Shown in pieces: positions 35,854 to 46,827 of a stretch of DNA of 64,000 bases. The notes beneath the pieces are model-generated. The model was not told the DNA's origin and did no database searches. It worked only from the letters and a program-made list of their open reading frames with translations. This DNA is from Sporobolomyces roseus. Lineage: Eukaryota > Basidiomycota > Microbotryomycetes > Sporidiobolales > Sporidiobolaceae. The DNA lies in the NCBI GenBank assembly GCA_016617785.1, contig JADILM010000010.1:186001-250000 (forward strand), read 5' to 3'. The position numbers and the translations under genes were made by a program. How positions within the stretch are numbered: the first letter of the stretch is position 1; every line of letters starts with the position of its first letter.

Positions 35854-36027
35854 GAGCTTGCGAAGACTCTTGACAATCTCGCAACTCTCCTCTTCTCACC
35901 ACTTCTCACTCGAGCAGCGCTATCTACCTCAGAGTTATGCGAGCGACACAATAGTACCTTGTCAGCATGATGCCAATCTATGAACTATATACAATCTATC
36001 TATCTCCGACTGATCTCGCCCGTCAAG

Positions 36028-38263
36028 TTACACCCACGGCGTTCCCCTTCTCTTGCTGACCATTGATCTCGCTACTGCTATTCCGAAGCTGCCAACGAGG
36101 ACCAGCCCGCCGGCGACGCAAGCAGCGATAGTGTACCCTTTCTGACCTGGGTAAGCCGAAATGATACCTCCCGACCTAATTCACGCAACGTTTCAGCTCA
36201 GACTTCGATGAGCGAAAGAGTATCGACTCACATCGGTGTACCGACTAGGGCGAAAGGAGATTGAGCGAGGAAATTCATCGCAAGTCGAATTCCGATTGAG
36301 GACATGTCGGTGGTGAGAGATGCGACAGATCTGTGTTAGAGCAGCGTGATCAGCGATACAGGAGGAAGAAGAGCGGGAAGGATAGTGGGCTCACGCAGGT
36401 AGCATCGATACGAAAGTACCTTGACAGAAACCGAAAATCAGGCAGAAAACGATGGTACCAGCTTTTGTCTTCAGAAGACCGATCCAAGCAAAGATCAGGA
36501 TGCCAGACATCGTGCAACTCGGCTGTGAGAAGCAGAGCGTAAACGTTGCGCTCAGTCGAGTATGGGTGGCAGACGAGAACGTACCACGAGAACAGTGAGC
36601 GCTCCGTACGAGTCGGCAAAGTACTGCATAAAGTGCCCATTAGTCATCAGCGTCGTTGACGCAATTGGCTAGGAAGAAACAACGTACGTTTGGAATCGTT
36701 CGACCGAAGACCGACGCTGCGTTGAGGATGGATAAAGAGTAGAATGCTATATCCTTGTCGACTCCGTGAAACATCGCATATTGCTCATTGTACTGATGAG
36801 ACGAAAGCAGCGAGTCAGCCAGATTGTTGAGAGAAGGCGGGGTTTGCAAAGGAGAGAGACTCACAAAGATGGGCAGATACAAGCCTAGCCAAACAAAGGC
36901 AGCTCCGAAAGTGTAGACCGTGAAAGGAAGATCCTTGAATACCGCAAAGTCGAGGAAACGTCCAGATTTGCGAGGAGGTAGACGAGCGTCGATGACGAGA
37001 GCTGCGAAGATGAGGCATCCGACGATGATGAAACCGGCGATTCTGATGGCCCAACCAAATCCAACCGAGTAGATGAGCTTGTTGAGCATCGAAGGAAACA
37101 TGACGCCTCCAAGAGAGCTACAGAGGAAAGAACATGTTGTCAATTCGGAGTTTCTGATTCAGATGACCATAATATCGACTCACCTTCCAGTAGCGAGGAA
37201 GCCAAGAGCAAGTGACCGTTTCTTCTTGAAGTAGTGAGATACTGCTGAGCATGCTGGCAAGAACAGGATACCAGAAGCGAGCTGCAGCAGAAGTCACGAG
37301 TAGGTGAGGGCGAGCTATCAAAATCGCAGGTTACGATCAAGTCGACTCACACCGCAAGCTACGCCTTGGGCCAGGAAGAACTCGGCGTACGACGTCGCGT
37401 ATGATAGACCGAAGAGTCCCGCCGTATAGATCAATAGCCCAATCACCATCAGATGTTTGACGTATCCAGCGTCGAATGTCTTGCCGGAGATCACTGCGGT
37501 GAACAGGACAGCTGCTATTTGGAAACTACCTATCCACGCTATCTCGCTCTCACTGGAAGAAGGACGAAGGCGAATGTCAGCGTCGAGTCATCGAATCGGT
37601 ACAATACAGAGAGCGAGGGACTTACGTATAATCCGATAGCGAGTTCTCAATGGTATACGACAAGATGACTCCGAACGAGTTGATGTATCCCCATGTTGCG
37701 AATGAAACAGACCAAGCTCCTGCGACGACTCTGCGCGAGCGAGAACCAAAGTCAGTTTCGTTCACTCGAGATCAATTCGCAAGAACTGTCGTTCTTCTCA
37801 TTCCCTCCTTCCGCATTCTGATGCTCCGTGAGCTCACCACGAGAGAACTGTTGACTTACAGCCACGCTCTCAGACCGCCATCAGGGAAATCGTCCGCTGG
37901 TCCTCCTTTCGCAACTTTCTCTTCCCCCTTCTCCTGTCCTGCTTCCTCCCCGTTTTTTTCTTGTCGTCTTGCTTCTTCCTTCTCTCTCTCAATCTGATCC
38001 AAACTTTCGTAATTCTCTGGTGGATAGTACTGTTCGAGGTGTTGATGTGGATGAGGAGGTAGATTCAGGTGAGGAAGATGGGGCTGATTCCTTCGACGAA
38101 GATCTTCTGTTTCTCCCGATTGTGTATCTGCTGCCTTTGAGAGGGATTTGACGGTAGAATCGAGGTTGTTGTGTGAAGGTAAGTCGACCAAGGTTGGTGA
38201 ACGTGAAACGGCTGCTGAAGCTGTTGGTGTAGGTGCCTGTGAGTCCCATCCTTCGGTCGACAT
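36028..38263 (-). CDS. MFS transporter, monocarboxylate (MCT/MCH) type, copy 1
   Basis: Plasma-membrane permease family resembling animal monocarboxylate transporters and yeast Mch proteins; substrate unknown. The start at 38263 gives a cytosolic, Pro/Glu-rich N-terminal tail of about 125 residues ending in DFPDGGLRAWL, the signature just before the first membrane helix. At least eight exons follow. Conserved pieces include VVAGAWSVSFATWGYINSFG, the second-half FLAQGVACG and LASGILFLPACSAVSHYF, then KKKRSLALGFLATGSSLGGV and the end SAYPGQKGYTIAACVAGGLV. The last exon ends RRGTPWV and stop at 36030-36028. A second transporter of the same family lies immediately upstream in the same orientation; similarity of intron positions suggests tandem duplication. 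Confidence 0.88.
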
Positions 38264-38824
38264 TTCCGATAGAGCAGGTCAAGAGCAAAGTCGAGGGTAG
38301 GAGAGGGAGAGAAAGAAGCATTCTTTGAGCAAAAAGTGAAGTCGGCAGAAGCAAGCATGAATCGGCAAAGTTCTCCGAAGCGCGGGAAGTATAAGGTGCT
38401 AGCCGGGGTAGGGAGAATGCGAAGGTGAAGGACGGAGGAGGCGAGGGAAGATGAGATCGGAGAGCGAGGATGAGAGCGTACCTCGTACTTGCCTCCTATG
38501 GGTTCTCGATACTGTTGATGGCACTCAAGAGAAGCTACCTTGCCACTCATAAGCAGCAGTTTGACCCGGTTTGAGACTGTGGAGGAAGGAGGAGGCCCAC
38601 AAAACTTCGTCCAATCGATTTGCCGCGGGTAGCTGAGAGAGAGCTTGAGAGGTCGTGTGAGAGGGAGAGGTGTGAGTGACCGATTACTGAGAGTGAGGCG
38701 AGGTGATGAGATTGAACAAAGTTGAGAAAGGAAGGAAGAGGAAATCACATCAAAATTCGCAAGTCGAGAAATGAAAAATCATCAAGACATAATATGGCAG
38801 TAAAGTACAACAAAGTCTATATAG
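38264..38824. other. intergenic between the two MFS genes
   Basis: 561 bases, upstream region of copy 1 and 3' flank of copy 2. No supported gene. Confidence 0.4.
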
Positions 38825-41131
38825 CTACACCCATTTCGTACCCTTATCTCTCGAAACGACCCACCACGAAGCGGCATTAATAGCTGAACCGACGAGAACG
38901 AAAACTCCCGAAGCGCAAAACGCTCCAATATAGGATCCATTCTCGCGTACAATGATCGCTCCAGTCAATGGTGTACCCTGCAGAAGGTCTGGTTCGGCCT
39001 GGGGGAACAGGAGGACGAGAGGAAAAGGGCTCACTGTTAATGCAGTGACGGAAACAACGAGAAACATCGTCGCTGTCCGGTGGCCTACTTCTCCCATATT
39101 CTTCGTCATTGACGCTACAGTTGCTGGCATCATCGAAACGTCTAGATCAAGCACGTTCAAGAGTCAGAACAGAGAGGAAGGGTAGGACTCAGAATGAAAG
39201 AGAGAACTGACAAGCTCCGCTCGCAAACCCAAAGAGTATCGAGAATACCACGACTCCCGCTGCTGTCCGACACATCGGAAGGAAGAGGAAGATGAGAATA
39301 CCGGATAAGATGCAATTCGGTATCAGAATCGTGAGAGGTCCGTAAGTATCCGCTAGCCACTGCAAGATCTCGAAGAAAAGGGTCAGCAAAACCAATGAAG
39401 ACCTATTGAGCGAGAGTTGACACACGTTTGGAATGATCCGACCGAAGACACTAGCAGCATTGAGAATCGAGAGAGCGTAGAAAGCCAAGTTGCGGCTAAC
39501 TCCATTTTCGATCGCATCTGTTTTAACGAGCAAGCGAGATCAGCGGAATGACGAGGAGACGGCTAGTCAAGGACGACGTACAGTCTTGAATGTAGAAGTA
39601 AGGCGAGTACCTGTGGAGTCGGGTGAATGAGGAAGAATCGTTAGTCAGACAACGCAAGCTTTCGCAAGAATCATAGAACGAGACTCACATTCCCCACTGC
39701 AAGCAGAAGAGCTCTCATCAGCACTAGCGTAGGGCTGATATAGGGCACAGAGAGGAAGACCCACCATGATGACTGTTTCGCCTATCACGAACAGTAAGAA
39801 ACCCAATTCTTTCAACGGTTTGAAATCGAAAATCTTCTCAATCTTGCGAGGCGGCAGTCGTGAGTTGATCGTGAGATTTGCAATGATGAGTAATCCGAGG
39901 GTGAGGAAGCCGACTACATCGATCCGAGGTTATCAGTTACATAATTTCGCTCGAGAATGGAGAAGCGAGCGAAAACTGACCTGCTCTCACGGTCCAAGCG
40001 AATCCGATTTGAGTGAAGAGTCGATTGAGCATGATAGGATACACGACTCCTCCTATTGAGCTTCCTGTCGCTAGAACTCCCAAAGCCGTCGCTCGTCGGT
40101 ATTTGAACCAGTGCGAAACTGAACTTGCTGCTGGTAAGAATGCGATACCGGATGCGAGCTATACGACGGAGAGCGAGATCAGAGTCAGTAGAGCTCAAAC
40201 ATGGAAGGGGCTGTGCGACGTGAATATGCAGATCTGACTCCAGAATGACACAGTGAGGAGGTGGTAAAGTAGGATTCGAGACTTACGCCGCAAGCGAGAC
40301 CTTGTGCGAGGAAGATCTGCCAATACTCAGTAGCGTACGATAAACCGAATAGTCTGGTCGCGAATGTCTGTAGTCAGTTCAGTCCCGCGTCGGAGCAGTG
40401 AGGAGAGTCGTGAAACTCACCCTGCTGTATAAAGGACAGTTGCGACGGCGAGCAGATACTTGATCTTGCCAGCATCGAACAGCTTTCCAGCAAAGATCGC
40501 ACATGCTAGAACAGTGGCGAGTTGAAACGATCCGATCCAACTTATGTCCGAAGGACTGCGAAATGATAATGGGATGACTGAGCCCGATGCGACACTGGAC
40601 GGTAGTGAGATCTCAGCTTACCTCTTGTCCGCCAGCTGATGATCCTGATAGTACGTTTGGAATGCACCGAAGCTATTTGTGAAGCCCTGTGAGTGTCAAA
40701 ATCGAGTCAGCTCTCGCAATGATTTGCCCCGACGACGTTCGACCGCCTCGCATGTATTCTGTTCAGTACGACTTGCCCAAGAGGTGAAAGAGATACACCA
40801 AGCACCGCCGACGTTACTGTAGACGCAGACCACTTCGATCAAAGTCAGAACGGATGAGCCGATAGGAAGAAATCTTGCGAAATGAGACTCACCTCCAAGC
40901 TCTCAAGCCTCCATCAGGGAATTCTATCGCTGCTGGTGAACCCGACTCCTCTTCGTCTGTCTTCTCTGTACCTTCGCTCCTTGTTCTGTTTCTTTCCAGT
41001 TCCCCTTCCTGCCCCACTTCGACCTTTTCTTCCACTTCTCTCCCCTCTCTCCCCTCTTGACTTGTCGCGTAGGTTGCTGCCGGTAGCTTCTCTGCTATAT
41101 GATGTGGACGCGGTCGCTCTGGACTCTCCAT
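38825..41131 (-). CDS. MFS transporter, monocarboxylate (MCT/MCH) type, copy 2
   Basis: Same family and orientation as the gene at 36028-38263. It starts MESPERPRPHHIAEKLPAAT with a Glu-rich cytosolic tail ending IEFPDGGLRAWR. The next parts read NVGGAWCISFTSW and GFTNSFGAFQTYYQDHQLAD, aligning with the first helix region of copy 1. The intron between them uses a GC donor (exon end at 40777, donor GCAAGT) and a normal CACAG acceptor with a CTGAC branch site. Later exons include FYALSILNAASVFGRIIPNV and GIVVFSILF-type helix sequence; the end is ASWWVVSRDKGTKWV and stop at 38827-38825. Substrate unknown. Confidence 0.86.
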
Positions 41132-41617
41132 CGTGCGAAATGTGAGGAAAAGAGGGAGCTAGAGTTGTTGAAGGGGTTGAAAGGAAATTCCAGTCGAAGC
41201 GGTCAAATCGGGGCGTAGCTTTTATGCGTCTGGTTGATGATAGCTTAGCGCTAGGGGCTATAGCTGAGCGTCGAGGTGAAGAGAGAGGAAGCCGCGGTTT
41301 CTTTCAAGGGGAATTTTCGACCAACTTCTGCCGAAATTGCACAAGTCGGCAGCTTGGGATGGACGAAATTAGCTCTCTCAGTTCGAGTAGGTCAGACTCG
41401 CTCCGTACAAACTCCTCGGATTTTTTGCATCATTTCTCGAATTTATCGCCTATTTCTGGAGAGCTCGCTCAACGCTTTGAGCTGATGAAGCTGAAGGACG
41501 TTTGAACTTCATATCAGTACATAGTGCAAAGTGAGCAAAAGTCAGGGATTCATCAAAAGTGACCTCAAAATTCGCGAAACGAATTTCGCCTCTCTCTCTT
41601 CCTTCAACAACCACAGA
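41132..41617. other. divergent intergenic region
   Basis: 486 bases between the MFS copy 2 start and the small gene at 41618. No supported gene. Confidence 0.4.
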
Positions 41618-42042
41618 ATGCTTCGAACAACCGTGAGAACGATCCATACGAATATCAAGGGATCACTAGGAAGTGTTAGAACCAAGGCAACCTCGTCTCC
41701 CAACCCTGACAATGATTCGCCTTCTACATCTCAACCTTCCTCTCTCACTCCCGACAAGGATCAAGCTACCCTGAAAGCCGTACGATCAATCTCAGGCAAC
41801 TATCAGGACTTGCTTAAGCTGATCACATTGTCACTATCTAGTCTACAACTCCGATAGTTGAATCACCTTCAACAGAGAAGAAGAGGAAAGTCAGGTCACC
41901 TACAGATCCAGCTGTCGATTATCAGAAGCTTCTAGAGGAACGATTCGGTGGGGGAGAATCTGCAGCGCTGGGGCAGTTGGTCGATGGAAAACCGCAAGGA
42001 ATGGCGAGGAATGTTCAGAGGAATATGTTTAGGTTGATTTGA
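41618..42042 (+). CDS. small probably mitochondrial protein of unknown function
   Basis: Two exons, 41618-41779 and 41842-42042, with a 62-base GT-AG intron; 120 residues. The N-terminus MLRTTVRTIHTNIKGSLGSV is Arg-rich without acidic residues, a typical mitochondrial presequence. A Ser/Pro linker follows. The C-terminal block VDYQKLLEERFGGGESAALG and MARNVQRNMFRLI is the ordered part. I do not recognise a family; size and layout would fit a small mitochondrial ribosomal or assembly protein. Confidence 0.65.
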
Positions 42043-42870
42043 AGGACGTCTCGGTCTGTGGTTCAAGTATATAGCTTCAGTTGTTGTTCTAGTACGTAAT
42101 GCTTCATTCAGGTCATAGGCTGTGTGCTGATTCTGCTCGTTCGCTCGCAGGTTTTCTCAATCTCGCAATTGTTCGTTTCTCTTTTTCAGCAGGTCTCTTC
42201 TTTGCCAATGCAACGCATATTCAGTCGCGGCTGCTTCATGAGGCGTACCTTCTCGTGGTTGTCGAGAAGTTTCGTCCGGACCTCAAGTTCAGCAAACACA
42301 GCGCTTCCTCCATCCGTCTGATATCGGTTCAGGTCGTCGCACATTCGGCCTAACATGCGCATTGGTTACTGATACGAAGCGGTGATGTCGCATTACTTAC
42401 TGACCCGAAGCGGTGATGTCATGGTGAGTAGATGAGCGTGAATTGAGGCGAGTGGTGAGTAGCTTCGAAGTTTCGAAATCGCTCAAAGTTACTGGACTGA
42501 TCTCTTGTTCGTAGTCCTCACAGGCCTGAGTGTTCAAAGCGAACCCTGAGGATTAGGTTGCTCTACGCTGCCGATATGTTGGCGAGCTTATAATCAATTT
42601 GCTGCTTTAAGATTGGACACATAGCACGTTCATTCCCGACCGCCTTCACTTTCTCCTTCTTCTTTCTCCCTCTTCGCCCTTTCACTGCGCTGATGTCCCT
42701 TTGACTGCGAAGTGGATGGGAAAGGGTATAGATTCTGTTTCCCTCCTCCATCTCTCTCTTTCTTCTCTCTTCTTCACTTTCTCTCGTTCCTTCACTTCAC
42801 TCCCTCCTCAACTACAAGAACACTCTATCAACAACACTCTCAAACTCCAAGACTAGTTCGAGCCGACGAT
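42043..42870. other. intergenic, left edge of inverted repeat 2
   Basis: Holds a short direct repeat (42366-42420). From about 42,668 it holds the start of the left arm of inverted repeat 2, including the probable promoter of the secreted-protein gene. No supported gene. Confidence 0.4.
42366..42420 (+). repeat. 24-base direct repeat, two copies
   Basis: Copies at 42366-42389 and 42397-42420 differ at two positions and share the core CGAAGCGGTGATGTC. The period is 31 bases. Confidence 0.7.
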
Positions 42871-44054
42871 ATGCGCTACTCTACTACTTCCCTCTTCTTC
42901 TCTTCCCTCTCACTTTTCAGTCTCGCAACTTTTTCAATCGCGTCTCCAATCTTCAAGAGGGGAGTCAACGAAGGAGGAGGAGGAGTAACTGGATATGAAG
43001 GAGGAATGAACGGTCTATCTGGTTTGGGAGATAGTGAGCAACCCCTCTCTCCTTCCTCCGACTGCTCTTGAGCTGACTCTTTTCGTTGATTCCTAGTCCT
43101 CGGTCTCGGAGGAGGATCAATCTCACCTTCCTTCCTCTCTACTCTCGATCTCTCTAAACTCTCTGAAGCTCAACGCGCTCAACTCCTCCTAGCTCTCCAA
43201 CACTCCTCTTCTTCGAAAGACAAGGTCAAGTTCAACGAGAAAGATTTCAACGAACTCAAAGCCAAGAATCGTCTCAAGGTCAACGAGGATGAGAATCAAA
43301 AGGATTTGACTGATGAGACGCAGGACAAGTTGGAGAAGGAATTGGATGAGAAGGAGAAAGAGGGAAAGGGAGGAGGAGGGATTTTGAGGAGGAGGACTTT
43401 CGGTGATTTCTATGGTTATGGGGGAGGAGGGTTAGGTGATGGATTTGGTGGACTTGAAGGAGGAGGAAGGGAGAGTGAGTATGGATCTGGTTTCGAGGGA
43501 GGAAGGTTTGAGGAGATTGGAAGGGGAGAGGGATTCAGGAGTGGTGGAGGGCTCTATGATGCAGGGGGAGGACTTTTCGATGGAGGGTTCTATGGAGGAG
43601 GAGGAAGGGAAGATTGTGGAGGTTACGAATGTCGTTACATTGACAAGAGGGGAGGAGAAGGATTCGATGGTGAGTTTTCTCGACTTGTCTCTCTTCTCTC
43701 ATTTTGAGCTCGACTGACTCTGCTGTTGATCTAGGTGGATTGTACAACGACGATCTTGGAGGAGGATACTTTGATCAGCAAGGTCGATTCCACAAGCTAA
43801 AGTTGAAAGTCTCTCAAGATAATGATCGATTCCTCGACGCCAACGATCGTTCTCACCATTTCAACCTCGACAAGGATCAAGCGCTCGATTCCAAGAAGTA
43901 CAACGAGGTCAACTTTGAGAAGGAGAATGAGAACAAGGACGAAGATGCAGCAAAGTTGGCTATCGATTTGGAGAAACTCAGGGAAGAGGAGGAATTGAGG
44001 AAGAAGGAGAAGGAAGAGGGCGGAGGAGGAGGGGGAGGAGTAGAGTTCTTGTAG
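42871..44054 (+). CDS. secreted Gly/Asp/Lys-rich protein, copy A
   Basis: Three exons, 42871-43033, 43097-43669 and 43735-44054; 351 residues. The N-terminus MRYSTTSLFFSSLSLFSLAT with FSIASP is a clear signal peptide, followed immediately by a Kex2-type dibasic site (FKR). The rest is low complexity: an amphipathic part (LDLSKLSEAQRAQLLLALQH), a charged Lys/Asp/Asn part, a long Gly/Tyr/Phe/Arg-rich block with GGG runs (about residues 155-235), and a charged coiled-coil-like tail. One CGGYEC segment holds the only two Cys in the mature protein. No family recognised. A cell-wall or extracellular structural protein or an effector are both possible. Its inverted paralogue is at 52262-53440. Confidence 0.8.
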
Positions 44055-44608
44055 ATTGTCTAGAGCTTCTGTGAATGGATTAGATTTCTGTTCAGACTCT
44101 CTAGCTTTCCGGACGTCTCAGCGAGGAGAAGAGAGCTACGGAGAGTTGCGAGGTTGCGAAAAAGCTTTCTCCAGCTTGGACACGACTTTACCTACTGACG
44201 AAGCAGCTGAGTAATCTTCGGAGAACACAACGGCTCACAGACGTCGAGCGAGCGAAGACGACATGAAACAGTCGAGGAGAGGAGAGGGAAGTGAAGAAGA
44301 AAAGAGAAATCGTCAACGAAAGTTTCGAATCAGCGTTTGGTCGATCTCGTTCAGAAGCGATTGAAGGGAGTCAAACGACTCGAGGAGAAACAGAATCGAC
44401 AAACTGGCCCTGAGATAGCTCGAAATGCTCTTGTTTCGTTTCACATCGAGAAACGGTCGAATCCTTCGTCCAAACTAGAGCCAATCGAGAAGAAGCCACC
44501 ACAATTCAAAGCAAGCTCGTAGGCTGTCGAGAAAGGTAAGGAAACAGAGGTTGAAAAAAAGCAAAGTTCCATTCAAGCGAGGTTCGAAAGTACATGAGTG
44601 ATTCAAAG
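44055..44608. other. intergenic within IR2 left arm
   Basis: Convergent 3' flanks of the secreted-protein gene and the F-box-like gene. No supported gene. Confidence 0.35.
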
Positions 44609-45907
44609 TCATTTCAGTACCGACCTGTAATACTTCATCTCCTCTTCCCATTCCTCTTCAATCTTCAACGCTTCCACTGCATCTCCCCTGACTTCGATCC
44701 CTTCCTTCTTTGCAAGCGCGAGGAACTCCTTGAATCCTTCTCGACTGAAGTCGTCCGTCCATTCTGCCAAACCCCAACCCAGATCTTCGAGGTCCAACTT
44801 CGCCAACTCCTCTCTTATCAGCTCCCTCGGCACAGGTCTCCCTCGTACGGCGTCGATATTGTTCAGCACGAGTTCCTTCAAAGTTTGGACTTTGGTACTT
44901 CCCGACGCGATCATCTTCAGTGTCGAGATCGAGAAGTCGCAAGCGTCGAGCAACTCGATATGTTCGAGTGGCGGGTTCGGGAGTGCGCTCATCACTTCTT
45001 CGAAAGAGACGTCAATGTCGAGTTGAATCGACCTGAGGTGCGTGAAGAGTCGCAAGGGCGTCAGGGCAGAAGTGAGGACCTGATTGGTTCCGTCAACGAT
45101 GTCAACGAGTGGCATGAATAGGCCGAGCGATTCGACCTGGTGAGGTTGTTGTACCTGAGCCAGAAGCTCGCGCATCCTAGGGAACGAGTTTGCGCTATTG
45201 AGAGTTCGGAGATCGGCGATAGACGGTATCGATCCGATAATCACTTCGGCGTACTCGGAAGCAGCTAGAGGGCCCGCCAATGCGATCGTACGCAGATGTG
45301 GGGAGAGTGGGCGAGGTTTGTCGATTCCTCCGGTGGTTCGAGCGACGGAAGTGAGAGGTGGTGTATGTGGAGTCGTGTCGAGTACCAGCATCTTCAAAGC
45401 CTGATACCGAGGAAGATGTGAGAGCAGTATGTATTCGAAGGGATCTCGATGTGACTCGAAAGAAGCTTTGAGCTGTAGGTTGACGAGGGTGGAAAAGAAG
45501 GGGTAATCGCTTTTGTTGGGAGGAGAGAGTAGAAGGCTTGCGATACGGGAGGATCCGGAGACTCGAAGCGTTTGTAGGTTCGAGAGTCGAGAAAGTAGGT
45601 TGAAGATGGCATCGCTCGGTGGGAAGTTTGGATCCTTAGTTTCGATTTCCGATTCGCCGTTCTCGAAAGTCGGGATCTCCAACTCGAATGCGCAGGTAAC
45701 CCTCATGAGATCAAGTCGTCTTCGAGATGTTTGGCAGAGTCGATCGAGTTGTTCGTAGCTCGAAAGAAGGATGTCACGATAGAAAGTGTGTTGAAACGAA
45801 GGAAGAAGGTGTTTCGATAGGGGACCAGTATGAGGTTGTTTTCGAGTCTGAGCTAGGTAGAAGATGTCGTCGAGGAGCTCATTCGGGAGTAAGGAGAGGC
45901 GATCCAT
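44609..45907 (-). CDS. F-box-like protein, IR2 left copy
   Basis: Single exon, 432 residues, starting MDRLSLLPNELLDDIFYLAQ, an F-box-type first helix. An in-frame Met exists further upstream (45976), but the paralogue at 50422 starts at the equivalent of 45907. The rest contains weak leucine-rich strands (LSNLQTLRV, LVNLQLKA, LFTHLRSIQLDID, LEHIELLDA). The C-terminal block is LDLEDLGWGLAEWTDDFSRE, ending EEEWEEEMKYYRSVLK. Likely an SCF adaptor by family; partner unknown. Divergence from the copy B gene is marked, in contrast to the flanking genes in the repeat. Confidence 0.75.
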   Translation of the reverse strand: MDRLSLLPNELLDDIFYLAQTRKQPHTGPLSKHLLPSFQHTFYRDILLSSYEQLDRLCQTSRRRLDLMRVTCAFELEIPTFENGESEIETKDPNFPPSDAIFNLLSRLSNLQTLRVSGSSRIASLLLSPPNKSDYPFFSTLVNLQLKASFESHRDPFEYILLSHLPRYQALKMLVLDTTPHTPPLTSVARTTGGIDKPRPLSPHLRTIALAGPLAASEYAEVIIGSIPSIADLRTLNSANSFPRMRELLAQVQQPHQVESLGLFMPLVDIVDGTNQVLTSALTPLRLFTHLRSIQLDIDVSFEEVMSALPNPPLEHIELLDACDFSISTLKMIASGSTKVQTLKELVLNNIDAVRGRPVPRELIREELAKLDLEDLGWGLAEWTDDFSREGFKEFLALAKKEGIEVRGDAVEALKIEEEWEEEMKYYRSVLK

Positions 45908-46118
45908 TGACTGAAGAGCGAACGAGAGATGAGTCTGAATCGAGGAGGAGAACGAGAGGAGAGAAGAGCGGCGCACCTTGCGACTATCTCTAGGATATCT
46001 AGTACTCTTCTGAGTAGTTTCGAGTTGTTCTCAAGCGTTCTTACGAGTCGAGAGTGAACAGTTCGAGACGAAAAGATGAATTCGCTTTTCTCTGGCTCTT
46101 GTCCTTCACCACTTCAAC

Positions 46119-46334
46119 ATGACTACGAGTGCAGCTCATCAGCAAGTCCTAGACTTCCTCGCTGCAGGTGACTACTATTCAGCGCATCAGAAAGCAAGAA
46201 CTACGGCAACTCGATTACTCGCTCCACCTCGTCGAGGAGGTCCCCCTCCAGGCTCTACCGCGACTCTCCCGTACGATAAGAAGGCGCAGGAAGCTGGTCA
46301 AGGTCTGTGGGACGCTTCGAGGAGGCTCTTCTAG
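46119..46334 (+). pseudogene. GET4: 5' fragment of GET4 (left IR2 arm)
   Basis: Encodes the first about 69 residues of the GET4 protein (MTTSAAHQQVLDFLAAGDYY, LLAPPRRGGPPPGSTATLPY) and then reaches a stop just after GLWDASRRLF. Compared with the intact gene at 48654-50208 the sequence is nearly identical up to about 46,327, where homology ends. The remaining four fifths of GET4 are absent. It is a duplication breakpoint inside the gene, so probably non-functional. Confidence 0.85.
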
Positions 46335-46827
46335 CGATTGGGTAGCTCGGATTCGTCTCGCAAAAGAATCGAAAGCTTTGTACCCCCCTTCAACAGTTCA
46401 GGAGCGACATTCGTGGCGTGACCTTCTGCGAGCCGTTCACTGCCGGCGATGAGAGGATGAAGGCGATTGTAAAGAGCTGAAACGAATGCGTGATTGGAGA
46501 AAACTGGGATCGACTTTTCTGTTCGTCGTTTGCGCTTCGCTTTCTTCTCGCTGGATGGAGCTGCTCTGAAGTATGTGCAGTCCAGCCGCTCCAAGACTGC
46601 TGCATACTCGTCTCTAGCAGTTGACGAAGCCGTCGAGGGTGACATTCGATGAGAACCAATTCTTGCTAACAGAATTCCATCGTCCTCTCCCGATTCGCAG
46701 CTCGTCCAGACGGATAGCTCTCGCAAGCGGAAAGGCGTACGACGAGGGGTGATGGGTAATAACTAAAGGGTACTTCATTACGGAGTTTTTCTATATTCAC
46801 AAAGAAAGAATTCTATAAACTCGCTTT
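46335..46827. other. IR2 spacer next to the GET4 fragment
   Basis: Unique sequence. A 131-codon minus-strand open frame (46331-46726) has no recognised domain and is not supported as a gene. The right end is the 3' flank of the aldo-keto reductase. Confidence 0.35.

Larger units (their letters stand above)
42668..46327. repeat. inverted repeat 2, left arm
   Basis: Mirror partner of about 50000-53640. Corresponding start codons sum to a near-constant value: 42871 and 53440, 45907 and 50422, 46119 and 50208 (96,311 to 96,329). The arm carries the secreted-protein gene, an F-box-like gene and a 5' fragment of GET4. Coding parts are strongly conserved in the secreted protein and GET4, less in the F-box-like gene. 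Confidence 0.9.

Noticed and set aside
36028..41131. Inverted or direct repeat covering the two MFS genes
   Set aside because: They are homologous at protein level and in tandem, but too diverged at nucleotide level to call a recent repeat.
46331..46726. 131-codon minus-strand open frame beside the GET4 stub
   Set aside because: No recognisable domain, no splice partners. It starts exactly at a duplication breakpoint, so it may be rearranged non-coding sequence.
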